Positions 1 through 6,040 of a stretch of DNA of 11,229 nt are shown here, piece by piece. Numbering within the stretch: position 1 is the first letter of the stretch; each line of letters begins with the position of its first letter. The position numbers were made by a program, and so were the translations under genes. Below the pieces are notes generated by a model, which worked only from the letters and a program-made list of their open reading frames with translations, had not been told where the DNA came from and did not search any database. Origin of the DNA: Baffinella frigidus (lineage: Eukaryota; Cryptophyceae; Cryptomonadales; Baffinellaceae); NCBI GenBank assembly GCA_026770585.1, contig MU646616.1, positions 428,553 to 439,781 of the forward strand, given 5' to 3'.

Positions 1-355
1 CCCCAAACCCTGCACCCTAAACCCTAAACCCTAAACCCCAAACCCTGCACCCTAAACCCTAAACCCTAAACCCCAAACCCTGCACCCTAAACCCTACACC
101 CTAAACCCTGCACCCTGCACCCCACACCCTAAACCCTGCACACAAAACCCTCAACCCTGAACCCTCAACCCTGAACCCTGAACCCTGAACACTGAACCCT
201 AAACCATCTGTTGCTCCCTTCGCTAGACCCTACATCCTAAATCCTAAACCCCACCCCCCAAACCCCACACCCTAACCCCCCAACCCTCAACCCTCAACCC
301 TGAACCCTCAACTCTAAACTCCAACCCCCAAACCATAAACCCTAAACCCTTCCCC
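1..355 (+). repeat. Degenerate telomere-type array (CCCTAAA family)
   Basis: Almost every 7-bp step reads CCCTAAA, CCCTGCA, CCCTGAA, CCCTCAA or CCCCAAA. The first 100 bases alternate CCCTAAA and CCCTGCA; from about 150 CCCTGAA and CCCTCAA take over, so variants are locally homogenised. A non-telomeric scrap at about 206-235 (TTGCTCCCTTCGCTAGACCC) resembles the pyrimidine-CTAG motif of the I modules near 7.9-8.6 kb. The C-rich strand is +, which places the chromosome end to the left if polarity is preserved. It is not a functional terminal tract because mutated units are too frequent. Confidence 0.95.
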
Positions 356-677
356 AAGGTGCGGGTGGGGTGGTGGCTGGGCCTGGAGTTCGGGAGCAAA
401 AAGGTACAGCTTCTGAACCCTACACCCTAAGTACTAAGTTCCCTGATAATATAAGGCTCGTAACCTGCTTCTGGTCTACTTAGCAGCGGCCGAGTCTCTT
501 TTCGCCTTCAATTCAATGTAAAATTCCAGTAAGTTTCCAGGGCAACGGATAAGATTGTAGTACATATAGTTAAGATAGCCTATATCCGTGAAGCCCCCGG
601 TGGCTGCTAAGCGGAACCCTGAAGCGTCAACCCTAAAACTTCCACCCTGAACCGCAACACCTTCCCCGCAATGGAAG
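356..677. other. Non-telomeric spacer, no gene seen
   Basis: This stretch opens with a G-rich segment (about 360-395), has a short telomere-like return near 414-429, and then a more AT-rich unique segment that contains the possible element at 479-611. A 78-codon reverse reading frame crosses it but has no recognisable domain and runs into repeat, so I do not treat it as a gene. Confidence 0.7.
479..611. mobile_element. Possible 133-bp MITE-like element
   Basis: CTTAGCAGC at 479-487 and its exact reverse complement GCTGCTAAG at 603-611 bound a 133-bp, relatively AT-rich segment. The inverted match continues inward imperfectly to about 13 of 16 positions. The size is close to those of the better supported elements at 8399-8534 and 8753-8895. 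I see no target-site duplication and no empty copy in the window, so the call rests on the inverted ends, size and composition only. A chance 9-bp inverted repeat is possible. Confidence 0.4.
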
Positions 678-743
678 GTGCTCCGTGCACTCAATGTGCT
701 CCCAGCACTCAATCAATCAGTGCTCCCAGCACTCAATCAATCA
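678..743 (+). repeat. 24-bp minisatellite, 2 perfect copies plus a degenerate one
   Basis: The 24-bp unit at 696-719 is repeated exactly at 720-743 (it begins GTGCTCCCAGCACTC and ends AATCAATCA). An 18-base degenerate copy precedes it at 678-695 with two differences. The unit contains the self-complementary GTGCTCCCAGCAC, so it can form small hairpins. Confidence 0.9.
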
Positions 744-891
744 AACCAATGAATTAATTGAATGCCTTCGTTCCGCTCGTTCCGAGCGATTCTGAATGCG
801 TACCACGACAATACATCGACCCTTCTCCAAACCCCACACCCGAACCCCGCACCGCAACCGCAGGGTCTGGTGGGCTTCAACGCTTCCGAAG
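744..891. other. Spacer with a small hairpin, no gene seen
   Basis: GC-rich unique sequence. At 774-788 CGCTCG-TTC-CGAGCG is a perfect 6-bp hairpin; a related perfect 14-bp palindrome, CGCTCGTACGAGCG, occurs at 6864-6877. A short run of degenerate telomeric units lies near 827-860. Confidence 0.6.
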
Positions 892-992
892 CGCGGCTCC
901 CGCCCGTGAAGGGCTGGCAGATCCGCATTCCGGGAGAGCGGAGAGTCGCCGACCCGGGCGCGCACATGCTCAGAGAAAAGGCGGCCAGGTCA
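892..992 (+). repeat. Module A, copy 1 (uninterrupted)
   Basis: A GC-rich module starting CGCGGCTCCC and ending AAAAGGCGGCCAGGTC. Positions 892-967 (76 bases) align without a gap to 1298-1373 (76 bases) at a little over 80% identity. Positions 968-992 align to 1536-1560. This copy is the empty site for element G, which lies between the two halves of copy 3. A degenerate copy 2 is at 1099-1173. The reading frame differs between copies 1 and 2 within the only long open frame crossing both, which argues against coding. Confidence 0.85.
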
Positions 993-1235
993 GACCACAC
1001 CGGGCACTTCCAAGGCAAAGTCCGGTTGAAACGTCGTCGGTGCATAACATGTTTTTGTACTGTACAGAGCCATTCTTCGTATTTTGAAGATACATGGATC
1101 GATCTGCGAAGCCGGGGGAACCGACCCGGACGCTGCGCGAAAGCATGCTGCGCGGAAAGACGGCCAGATCTTGTCTGCGTAAACGAACAACTACCACTTT
1201 CTGGAAGGCTGTATAACTACATGTACATCCCTGGG
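993..1235 (+). repeat. Spacer containing degenerate module A copy 2 (1099-1173)
   Basis: Positions 1099-1173 carry the recognisable order GATCTGC, GCCGGGGG, CATGCTG, GGAAAGACGGCCAGATC, matching module A with many differences. The sequence before and after (993-1098 and 1174-1235) is unique and AT-richer; I see no gene, tRNA-like fold or further repeat in it. Confidence 0.55.
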
Positions 1236-1297
1236 CTTAGGGTTTAGGGTTTAGGGTTTAGGGGTTAGGGTTTAGGGTTTAGGGGTTAGGGGTTAGG
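1236..1297 (-). repeat. Inverted telomeric island (TTTAGGG on + strand)
   Basis: About eight units of TTTAGGG and TTAGGGG run in the opposite orientation to the surrounding arrays. The island stops exactly where module A copy 3 begins (1298). It is cleaner than the C-rich arrays, which suggests a younger origin or local homogenisation. Confidence 0.95.
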
Positions 1298-1560
1298 CGC
1301 GGCTCCCGGCAGCCAAGGGCTGGCAGATCTGCAAGCCGGGAGAGCGGAGAATCGCCGATCCTACTGCGCACATCCACACACCGGGCTACAAAGGGGTTTT
1401 CGGCCCAAAACGGGCCACCTCTCCGTTACCTTATCAGTAGGAACCCCCCCTGTGTCCCTACGGGTTGCCTACCGTAGGGTCCTAGGTCTGATCGCTTAGG
1501 TTTTTCCCGAAATCACTTTGAAGTCCGCTGTGTGGGCTGAGAGAAAAGGCGGCCAGGTCT
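1298..1560 (+). repeat. Module A, copy 3, split by element G
   Basis: The left half, 1298-1373, matches 892-967 base for base in length. The right half, 1536-1560, matches 968-992. The 162 bases between are absent from copy 1, so copy 3 is the filled site of an insertion. Confidence 0.85.
1374..1535 (+). mobile_element. Element G, copy 1 (162-bp MITE-like)
   Basis: The ends are CCACACACCGG (1374-1384) and CCGCTGTGTGG (1525-1535), inverted repeats matching at 10 of 11 positions. A second copy of nearly the same length is at 2911-3071 in unrelated flanks. Module A copy 1 shows the uninterrupted target (GCGCACAT joined to GCTCAGAG), which gives the boundaries. No target duplication is visible. 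Inside is a perfect 8-bp hairpin, CCCTACGG (1456-1463) and CCGTAGGG (1472-1479), also perfect in copy 2. There is no coding capacity, so mobility would need enzymes supplied elsewhere. Confidence 0.75.
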
Positions 1561-1608
1561 TATCATGAAAATAACGGGTTCTGGCAACACAAATTACTGC
1601 ACATTGGC
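1561..1608 (-). repeat. Inverted fragment related to 1870-1912
   Basis: Read on the reverse strand, this segment carries GTTGCCAGAACC and a CGTTATTTTC tail that parallel GTTGCCAGAAAC and the GGGTTTTC following it in the foldback at 1862-1990. It is short and imperfect; it looks like a broken inverted copy. Confidence 0.5.
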
Positions 1609-1682
1609 CCTAAACCCTAAACCCTAAACCCTAAACCCTAAAACCTCAACCCTAATCCCTAAAACGTGAATCCTAAACCCCA
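1609..1682 (+). repeat. Telomere-type array
   Basis: Several exact CCCTAAA units (1609-1645) are followed by altered ones, leading into the palindrome at 1683. Confidence 0.95.
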
Positions 1683-1722
1683 AAACCTGAAGCCAGTCTG
1701 TGCACAGACTGGCTTCAGGTTT
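1683..1722. repeat. 40-bp perfect palindrome
   Basis: The arm 1683-1702 (begins AAACCTGAAGCCAGTC) is followed with no spacer by its exact reverse complement at 1703-1722; the centre reads TGTGCACA. Beyond it, CCCCA on the left and TGGGG on the right continue the pairing past one bulged G. The related locus at 2270-2296 keeps the left arm (AAACCTGAAGCCAG) but has only a short GCCAGGC-TGC-GCCTGGC hairpin, so the full palindrome is special to this copy. Confidence 0.95.
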
Positions 1723-1817
1723 GTGGGGGGGGGGATCGCGTGTAGGGTGAGGGGTGGGGGTGTTGTATGGCGGGGCGGGTTAGGGCGCTTCCAATCGAGG
1801 AGGGTTTCAAGCAAAAA
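1723..1817 (+). other. G-rich tract and module J copy 1 tail
   Basis: Positions 1725-1734 are ten G in a row, followed by a G-rich stretch to about 1785 with several runs of three to five G that could form quadruplexes on the + strand. Positions 1786-1812 (CGCTTCCAATCGAGGAGG and on) match 2296-2322. With the palindrome, this makes J copy 1, which differs from J copy 2 (2268-2322) by the G-rich insert. Confidence 0.75.
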
Positions 1818-1990
1818 GATTGGCAATGAAAATTACCACACAAAAATCTTTACTATTACTAGTATAACCCGATTGTCCAGTAGTTTTCGTTGCCAGAAAC
1901 AACGGGTTTTCTTCGTTTCCGAAGATGAAACCCCCAACCCTCCCTGCAAAAACAGCAGTTTCTGGGAGTTACTACACCACCGGGTCATAC
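1818..1990. repeat. Nested foldback region (possible foldback element)
   Basis: Several inverted repeats nest here. TGGCAATGAAAATTA (1821-1835) pairs with 1881-1895 at 13 of 15 positions. A 22-base outer arm starting GTAT at 1862 pairs with the arm ending ATAC at 1990 at 16 of 22. CCAGAAAC (1893-1900) pairs perfectly with GTTTCTGG (1958-1965). GGGTTT-TCTTCG (1904-1915) pairs with the segment ending 1933 apart from a two-base bulge. The segment is AT-richer than its surroundings. The outer boundaries are uncertain and I see no target duplication. Confidence 0.6.
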
Positions 1991-1995
1991 GCTGC

Positions 1996-2059
1996 CCACC
2001 GAGACCAAAGTCGAGTCTCAAAGCAAAAGTGAACCTCCGTTGACTCAAGTAACTCGCGG
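1996..2059 (-). mobile_element. Element F, copy 1 (inverted, 64 bp, internally deleted)
   Basis: The reverse strand reads like the two 73-bp F copies at 6523-6595 and 8936-9008: the CAACGGAGGTTC block, CTTTTGCTTTGA, then TTGGTCTCGGTGG. Here the CCACCG end is intact at 1996-2001 but the opposite terminus is CGCGG, and about nine internal bases are missing. Confidence 0.7.
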
Positions 2060-2067
2060 GGCGCCTG

Positions 2068-2144
2068 TCTGGGAGGCGACACGCGAGACCAGAAGATGCT
2101 CGAGAGAGTCACCTACCCAGAGTCATATATCACCAAGTATACAA
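2068..2144 (+). mobile_element. Element E, copy 1
   Basis: This segment begins TCTGGGAGGCGACACGCGAG and ends CACCAAGTATACAA. It matches 6213-6303 on the same strand and 6041-6122 inverted. The conserved first part is a foldback, with AGGCGAC near the start pairing with GTCACCT later. It lies directly beyond F copy 1. Confidence 0.7.
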
Positions 2145-2267
2145 GGTGTCCCTTAAGTGACCAACGGGCGAATACTCGCCCGTGGAAGCCCTAGGCAGGT
2201 CCTAGGGCCCTACGGTAGGACGTATGAGCCTACTGGTTACTTCAGGGATACGAAGAGACCCTAACCC
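2145..2267. repeat. Hairpin-rich spacer with an inverted scrap of element G
   Basis: ACGGGCGA (2164-2171) and TCGCCCGT (2176-2183) form a perfect 8-bp hairpin with a 4-base loop. GTCCTA (2199-2204) pairs with TAGGAC (2216-2221). The reverse complement of 2201-2219 matches the hairpin part of element G (18 of 19), and weaker similarity to G continues to about 2255. I infer a decayed inverted G fragment. Confidence 0.55.
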
Positions 2268-2348
2268 CCAAAACCTGAAGCCAGGCTGCGCCTGGCGCTG
2301 CCTATCGAGGAGGTCCTCAAGCGACTCGACGTCTCTGCCCTCTTCGGT
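2268..2348 (+). repeat. Module J copy 2 and first CTCTTCGGT motif
   Basis: AAACCTGAAGCCAG leads into GCCAGGC-TGC-GCCTGGC (2280-2296), a perfect 7-bp hairpin, then CGCTGCCTATCGAGGAGG. The order matches J copy 1 at 1681-1812 without the G-rich insert. At 2330-2348 lies the first of three copies of a 19-base motif, GTCTCTGCCCTCTTCGGT-like, recurring at 2431-2449 and 2522-2540 with telomeric sequence between. Confidence 0.7.
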
Positions 2349-2832
2349 TGGCCACCCTAAACCCTAAACCCTAAACCCTACACTCTGGAGCCTAGATCCT
2401 AGACCCTAGACCCGAAACCCTAGACCCACTCGTCACTGCCCTCTTCGGTCACACCCTTAACCCTAAGCCCTAACCCTATACCCTATACCCTATACCCTAG
2501 ACCCTTGACCCTAAACCCACACGTCACTGTCCTCTTCGGTTAAAACTTTAGTCCCACACCCTAAACCCTACACCCTAAACCCTAAACCCTAAACGCTACA
2601 CCCTACACCATAAACGCTACACCCTACACCCTAAACCCTAAACCCTAAACCCCACCCCATACCCTATACTATACACCCTACACCCAACACTGTAAACCCT
2701 ACACCCTACACCCTAAACCCTACACCCTACACCCTACACCCTACACCCGACACCCTTCACCCCCAAACCCTCAACCCTACACCCACACCCTCAACCCTGC
2801 AACATAAACCATACACCCTAAACCCGAAACCC
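2349..2832 (+). repeat. Degenerate telomere-type array with CTCTTCGGT motif copies
   Basis: CCCTAAA units are mixed with a CCCTATA cluster (about 2476-2501), CCCTAGA units (about 2404-2425) and a strong CCCTACA cluster (about 2560-2760). Two non-telomeric 19-base inserts, 2431-2449 (CGTCACTGCCCTCTTCGGT) and 2522-2540, differ from each other at one or two positions. Confidence 0.9.
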
Positions 2833-2910
2833 TGAAGCAGGATGCGTGGGGCCCTTCCCTTTCGAGGCGGCTGCTCTCGAATCTCCTTCCTCGGGGGACA
2901 CCGCGCAGGT
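2833..2910 (+). repeat. GC-rich island (module with TTTCGAGGCG), copy 1
   Basis: GGGGCCCTTCCCTTTCGAGGCG recurs as a near match at 3198-3218, and the following GACACC is shared with 3230-3236. The two copies flank element G copy 2 and module N copy 1, so this block may be a larger duplicated unit. Confidence 0.6.
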
Positions 2911-3071
2911 CCACACACCGGGCTACCAAGCCATTTTTGTCCCAAATCGGGCCATCTTTCCGTTACCTTATCCATGCGAACCCCCTTATGCCCCTACGGG
3001 TTGCCTACCGTAGGGTCGTAGGTCTTATCGCTTAGGGGTTATTCAAAATCCCTTCGGAGTCCGCTGTGTGG
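2911..3071 (+). mobile_element. Element G, copy 2 (161 bp)
   Basis: The termini are CCACACACCGG (2911-2921) and CCGCTGTGTGG (3061-3071), as in copy 1. The internal order is the same: CCGTTACCTTATC, the CCCTACGG (2992-2999) / CCGTAGGG (3008-3015) hairpin, ATCGCTTAGG, then GTCCGCTGTGTGG. It differs from copy 1 at scattered positions. The flanks, CGCGCAGGT and GATTCGCAG, are unlike those of copy 1, as expected for an independent insertion, with no obvious duplication. Confidence 0.75.
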
Positions 3072-3082
3072 GATTCGCAGCT

Positions 3083-3188
3083 CCGTCTCCGTCTATTGGT
3101 CTCACCAATTTGGTGAGACCAGGCCCTTTCCCGCCCGAAAGTTAACGGATGTGTACCGCACACCCAGCATGGCAACGTAAGGATCCGT
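3083..3188 (+). repeat. Module N, copy 1, with a perfect 11-bp hairpin
   Basis: GGTCTCACCAA (3098-3108) and TTGGTGAGACC (3110-3120) are perfect inverted repeats around one base. AAAGTTAACGGAT, CCCAGCATG and an AACGTAAGGATCCG-like end follow. The same order occurs at 4235-4350 (copy 2), where the hairpin is eroded. There is no sign of coding. Confidence 0.75.
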
Positions 3189-3265
3189 CGGGCTGTCGGG
3201 CCCTTGCCTTTCGAGGCGCCACCCGCGAGCGACACCACACGAGAATGCTAGAGGGGCCTATTTGC
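3189..3265 (+). repeat. GC-rich island (module with TTTCGAGGCG), copy 2
   Basis: CGGGCCCTTGCCTTTCGAGGCG matches the block at 2840-2863, and GCGACACC follows as in the first copy. It ends in telomeric repeat at about 3266. Confidence 0.55.
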
Positions 3266-3400
3266 TGCACCCTAACCCCTAAACCCGGAGACCCCAACCC
3301 CAAACCCTACACCCTAAAGCCTAAACCCTAAATCCCAAACCCGAAACCCTACACCCTAAAGCCTAAACCCTACAACCCACACCCTACAAACCAACCTGGA
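3266..3400 (+). repeat. Telomere-type array with a 42-bp higher-order repeat
   Basis: Positions 3302-3329 recur at 3344-3371 (ACCCTACACCCTAAAGCC core). The 42-bp spacing is six telomeric units, so duplication kept the 7-bp phase. Confidence 0.85.
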
Positions 3401-3664
3401 ATCCCTGCAGAGTCTCGTGGGACCCGTGAGGCACTTCTGCACGCGAATAACCTGTCTGTACCGCAACCTAACCAACCACTCACCCTACCACGCGGTGGAC
3501 TACGGACCCTTCAACAGAAGTCAACTTGCCCAGAGATAATCAACTTCAAGGATTTTCTGGTGTAAATTCGGTCACGTAACACCCCAGAATCCGGCCCCAA
3601 ATTCAGATCCGAAACCCTCGAAGCCCACCGAGCAACCTAACCAACCACACACCCTCAACTGTTG
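3401..3664. other. Unique spacer, no gene seen
   Basis: This is a mixed-composition segment. GCAACCTAACCAACCAC occurs at about 3463 and again at about 3631, each followed by telomere-like ACCCT. TTCTGG-TGT near 3555 can pair with ACA-CCCCAGAA near 3587. CTTCTGCACGC near 3436 is echoed at about 3811-3825. No reading frame here resembles a known protein. Confidence 0.55.
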
Positions 3665-3760
3665 CTTCAGGCTCACAGACGATTGCATCACTCAACTCAA
3701 GGCTAAAGGGCCTGATTAAGGACCTGTATCGAGAGTAACAAAGCAACAAAAGAAATCCTG
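3665..3760 (-). repeat. Module K, copy 1 (inverted relative to 7309-7380)
   Basis: Read on the reverse strand, it contains TTACTCTCG, ACAGGTCCTTAATCAGGCCC, TTTAGCCTTGAGTTGAGTGA and GTGAGCCTGAA. The + strand at 7309-7380 carries the same 72-base series with about 90% identity and one single-base length difference. It is the best preserved long inverted duplication between distant parts of the window and has no telomeric sequence inside. Confidence 0.85.
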
Positions 3761-3861
3761 AGCCCTGAAGCCCAAAGCAGGTGCTTGCGGGCCCGGCGGC
3801 GTACTTCGGGCATTTCTGCACGCTTCTGCACCTCGAATTCCTCACCGAGGCTGCTGGTAAC
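3761..3861. other. Short GC-rich spacer
   Basis: AAAGCAGGTGCTTGCGGGCCC and two TTCTGCAC motifs are visible. CCCTGAAGC at the start resembles the opening of the J modules. There is nothing else I can name. Confidence 0.4.
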
Positions 3862-4143
3862 CTCCAAACCTCAAACCCTAACTCCCCAACCCTACATTCT
3901 AGCCCCCTAAATCCCAAACCCTGAACTCCAAACCTCAAACCCCGAACTCCCAACCTCAAACCTTCACTCCCAAACCCTGCATGCCAGCCACCTAAACCCT
4001 GAACGCTGCACTCCAAACCTCGAAACCCCGAACTCCAAACCTCAAACCCTAACTCCTAGCTCCTAAACCCTCAACCTTGAACCCTAAACCTTAATCCCTA
4101 AACCCTATTCCCCTCAATCTTCATCTCTGAACCCTGAACCCTA
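3862..4143 (+). repeat. Highly diverged telomere-type array
   Basis: Units here are mainly AACTCC, AACCTC and CCCTGAA variants, with only occasional exact CCCTAAA. The 7-bp rhythm is still visible. On the reverse strand it reads as low-complexity GFRVQGL-type protein, a typical translation of degenerate TTTAGGG and TTCAGGG, not a gene. Confidence 0.85.
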
Positions 4144-4431
4144 CCTCAGGCAAGCTACTATAACCCCCTCCCCAGGGGAGAAGAGTGGCGGAGCGCCCCG
4201 GGGCCGCGTTGCAAGACCCCCCCCCCCAATTTCTGTCTCTGTCCCAGTCTATTTGGGCTCACCAAGTTGGTGACCCCGGGCTCTTTTCTGCTCCAAAGTT
4301 AACGGATTTGCACTGAGACCCCAGCATGTCAACTTACGAAGAGTCCGAAAACAGGGGTGCGGAGAAGAGTCGCGGGGCGCCCCGGGGCCGCGTTGCAGAA
4401 GGCAGGGTGGTCTCTGGTAGCTCTCAAGGTC
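4144..4431 (+). repeat. Modules H1, N copy 2 and H2
   Basis: GGAGAAGAGTGGCGGAGCG and the GCCCCGGGGCCGCGTTGCA block (4177-4213) recur at 4360-4397. Between them, 4235-4350 is module N copy 2: TCTATT, an eroded CTCACCAAGTTGGTGA hairpin, AAAGTTAACGGAT, CCCAGCATG, AAGAGTCCG. Positions 4217-4227 are an 11-C run. Positions 4398-4431 are the first of three GAAGGC...CTCTCAAGG motifs (next at 4658 and 4828). Confidence 0.75.
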
Positions 4432-5010
4432 TACACCCCAACCTCCTAACCCCCTCAGGCAGAATGTAGTGAAACACCGGTTTTGAAACACCCTGAACCC
4501 TGAACCCTGAACCCTGAACCCGAAACCCGAAACCGAACACCACACCCTGAATCGTTAACCCCAACCCCTAGACCACAAACAGTAAGGTCGTACCGTAGGG
4601 TTGCGGGGTGACCCTATACCCCAAACCCTAAACCCTAAACCCTAAGGCCGCTCTGTAGAAGGCTGGGTGGTCCCTCGTAGCTTTCAAGGCCGCAACCCCC
4701 AACCCCCCTCAACACACAACCATTACACTCACACTCTTTACCCCTTCTCTAAACCCTGCACGCCAACCCCTTAACCCCTCAACCCTAAACCGTATGCCCT
4801 GAACCCTAAACCCTGAACCCTAAACCTGAAGGCGGGGTGCTCTCTAGAAGCTCTCAAGGCCGTAAACCCTAAACCCCTCACCACCAACCCTTACACCCTG
4901 TACCGTAAACCCCAACCCCCAATATCTAAGCGGTCGTACCGTAGGTCCCTCGCTCCACTGTTATTTTTTATCGTGTGGTGAACCTAAACCTTGAACCCTG
5001 AACTCTAAGC
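4432..5010 (+). repeat. Telomere-type array with H motif copies
   Basis: CCCTGAA, CCCTAAA and mixed units surround two non-telomeric motifs of about 35 bases, 4658-4692 and 4828-4862. Both match 4398-4431 (GAAGGC, GGGTGG or GGGTGC, GTAGCT or GAAGCT, TCAAGGCC). GGTCGTACCGTAGG occurs at about 4587 and again at about 4932, echoing the element G hairpin. A short AT-rich patch lies at 4960-4980. Confidence 0.85.
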
Positions 5011-5210
5011 ATGTGAAGTCGCGCCCCCGCAGCGCGGAGCCCACGGAGTGTAGTAAACTGGAATATGTGTGTAGTAAACTGGAATGTATGGATAGTAAAC
5101 TGGAGTATATGTGCGGTAACCTGAAATACATGTGTAGTAAACTGGAACCAACCCTGGCAGGTGAAGCAAGTCGCGCCCCCGAAGCGCGCCCCGCGCGCAC
5201 GCGGTCCACC
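5011..5210 (+). repeat. 21-bp minisatellite array 1 with GC-rich flanks
   Basis: The flank GTCGCGCCCCCGCAGCGCGG leads through CACGGAGTG into five units starting at 5051, 5072, 5093, 5114 and 5135, exactly 21 bases apart. Consensus: TAGTAAACTGGAATATATGTG. The following flank repeats GAAGCAAGTCGCGCCCCCGA. All three reverse frames stay open because the unit is a multiple of three without a reverse stop. Amino-acid changes between units are unconstrained, so I do not call a gene. Confidence 0.9.
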
Positions 5211-5780
5211 CTGCACCCTGCACCCTGCACCCTGCACCCTACACCCTGCACACCAAACCCTGCACACCAAACCCTGCACCCTAAACGGGGGGGAAAGCGA
5301 GATTTAATAGGTCAACCCTGCACCCTGCAGCCTAAACCCTAAACCCGAAACCCGAAATCCGAAATCCTAAACCCTAAACCCTAAACCCTAGACCCGAAAC
5401 CCTGAACCCTAAACCCTAACCCCTAAACCATACACCCTAAACCCGAAACCCTGAACCCTGCACCCTGCACCCTGCACTCTCAACCTGAAACCCTATCCCC
5501 TAACCCCCAACCCCTAACCCCTAACCCCGAAACCCCAACCCCTAAACCCTTACCCATAAACCGTGACCCCCAAACCATACACCCTAAACCCTAAACCCTG
5601 AACCCTGCACCCTGTACCCTAACCCTTTAACCCTATCCCCCAACGCCTAACCCCTGAAACCGAACCCCCTTACCCCAACCCCTAACCCCTGAATCCTAAA
5701 ACCCTGCACCCTGCACCCTAAACCCTGCACCCTGCACCCTGCACCATGCACCCTAAACCCTCAACCTTCAACCCCAAACG
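5211..5780 (+). repeat. Degenerate telomere-type array
   Basis: CCCTGCA dominates at 5211-5280, 5455-5480 and 5703-5750, with CCCTAAA, CCCGAAA and CCCCTAA blocks between. A short break, GGGGGGGAAAGCGAGATTTA, is at 5286-5305. Clusters of one variant suggest unequal exchange or slippage within the array. Confidence 0.95.
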
Positions 5781-5782
5781 AG

Positions 5783-5812
5783 GCGGACGCCCACGCGGGG
5801 CGTCCGCGTGGG
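5783..5812. repeat. Two overlapping, mutually exclusive hairpins
   Basis: GCGGACGCCC (5783-5792) pairs perfectly with GGGCGTCCGC (5798-5807). CCCACGCGG (5790-5798) pairs perfectly with CCGCGTGGG (5804-5812). Each uses part of the other, so only one can form at a time. The second half (CGTCCGCGTGGGACG) is nearly repeated at about 5994-6008 without the first arm. Confidence 0.85.
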
Positions 5813-6040
5813 ACGACGCGCACCCGGAGTGTAGTTAACTGTGTAGTCAACAGTTTGCACTGGAATATATCTGTGTAGTAAACTGGAATATCTGTGTAGT
5901 AAACTGGAATATATGTGTGGTAAACTGGACTATATGTGTAGTAAACTGGGATAACCCCTGACAGCATGAAGCAGGTGGGCGGCCTCGCGGGGTGTCCGCG
6001 TGGGACGCCGCGCACACGGAGTGTAGTCAACTGTGTAGTA
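5813..6040 (+). repeat. 21-bp minisatellite array 2 with GC-rich flanks
   Basis: Well kept units start at 5876, 5897, 5918 and 5939, all 21 apart. Degenerate units precede them, with starts at 5832 and 5844 only 12 apart. The flank after the array (5955-6040) repeats the one before it: GTCCGCGTGGGACG, CGCGCAC, CGGAGTGTAG, and the same 12-base step at 6024 and 6036. The array then breaks off into inverted element E copy 3. Confidence 0.9.

Noticed and set aside
1-355. Functional chromosome terminus at the left edge
   Set aside because: The array is heavily mutated and interrupted at about 206-235. A real terminal tract would be long and nearly uniform; it can only lie further left.
762-1247. 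A 161-codon open frame on the + strand, the longest in the window
   Set aside because: It spans module A copies 1 and 2 in different frames, ends in the inverted telomeric island, and has no recognisable domain. Overlapping open frames exist on both strands, as expected in GC-rich DNA.
3603-4016. A 137-codon reverse frame rich in G, L, V, F and R
   Set aside because: Its C-terminal half reads through module K and unique spacer, and the rest is diverged telomeric repeat (GFRVQGL-type). The other K copy does not keep a matching frame in similar context.
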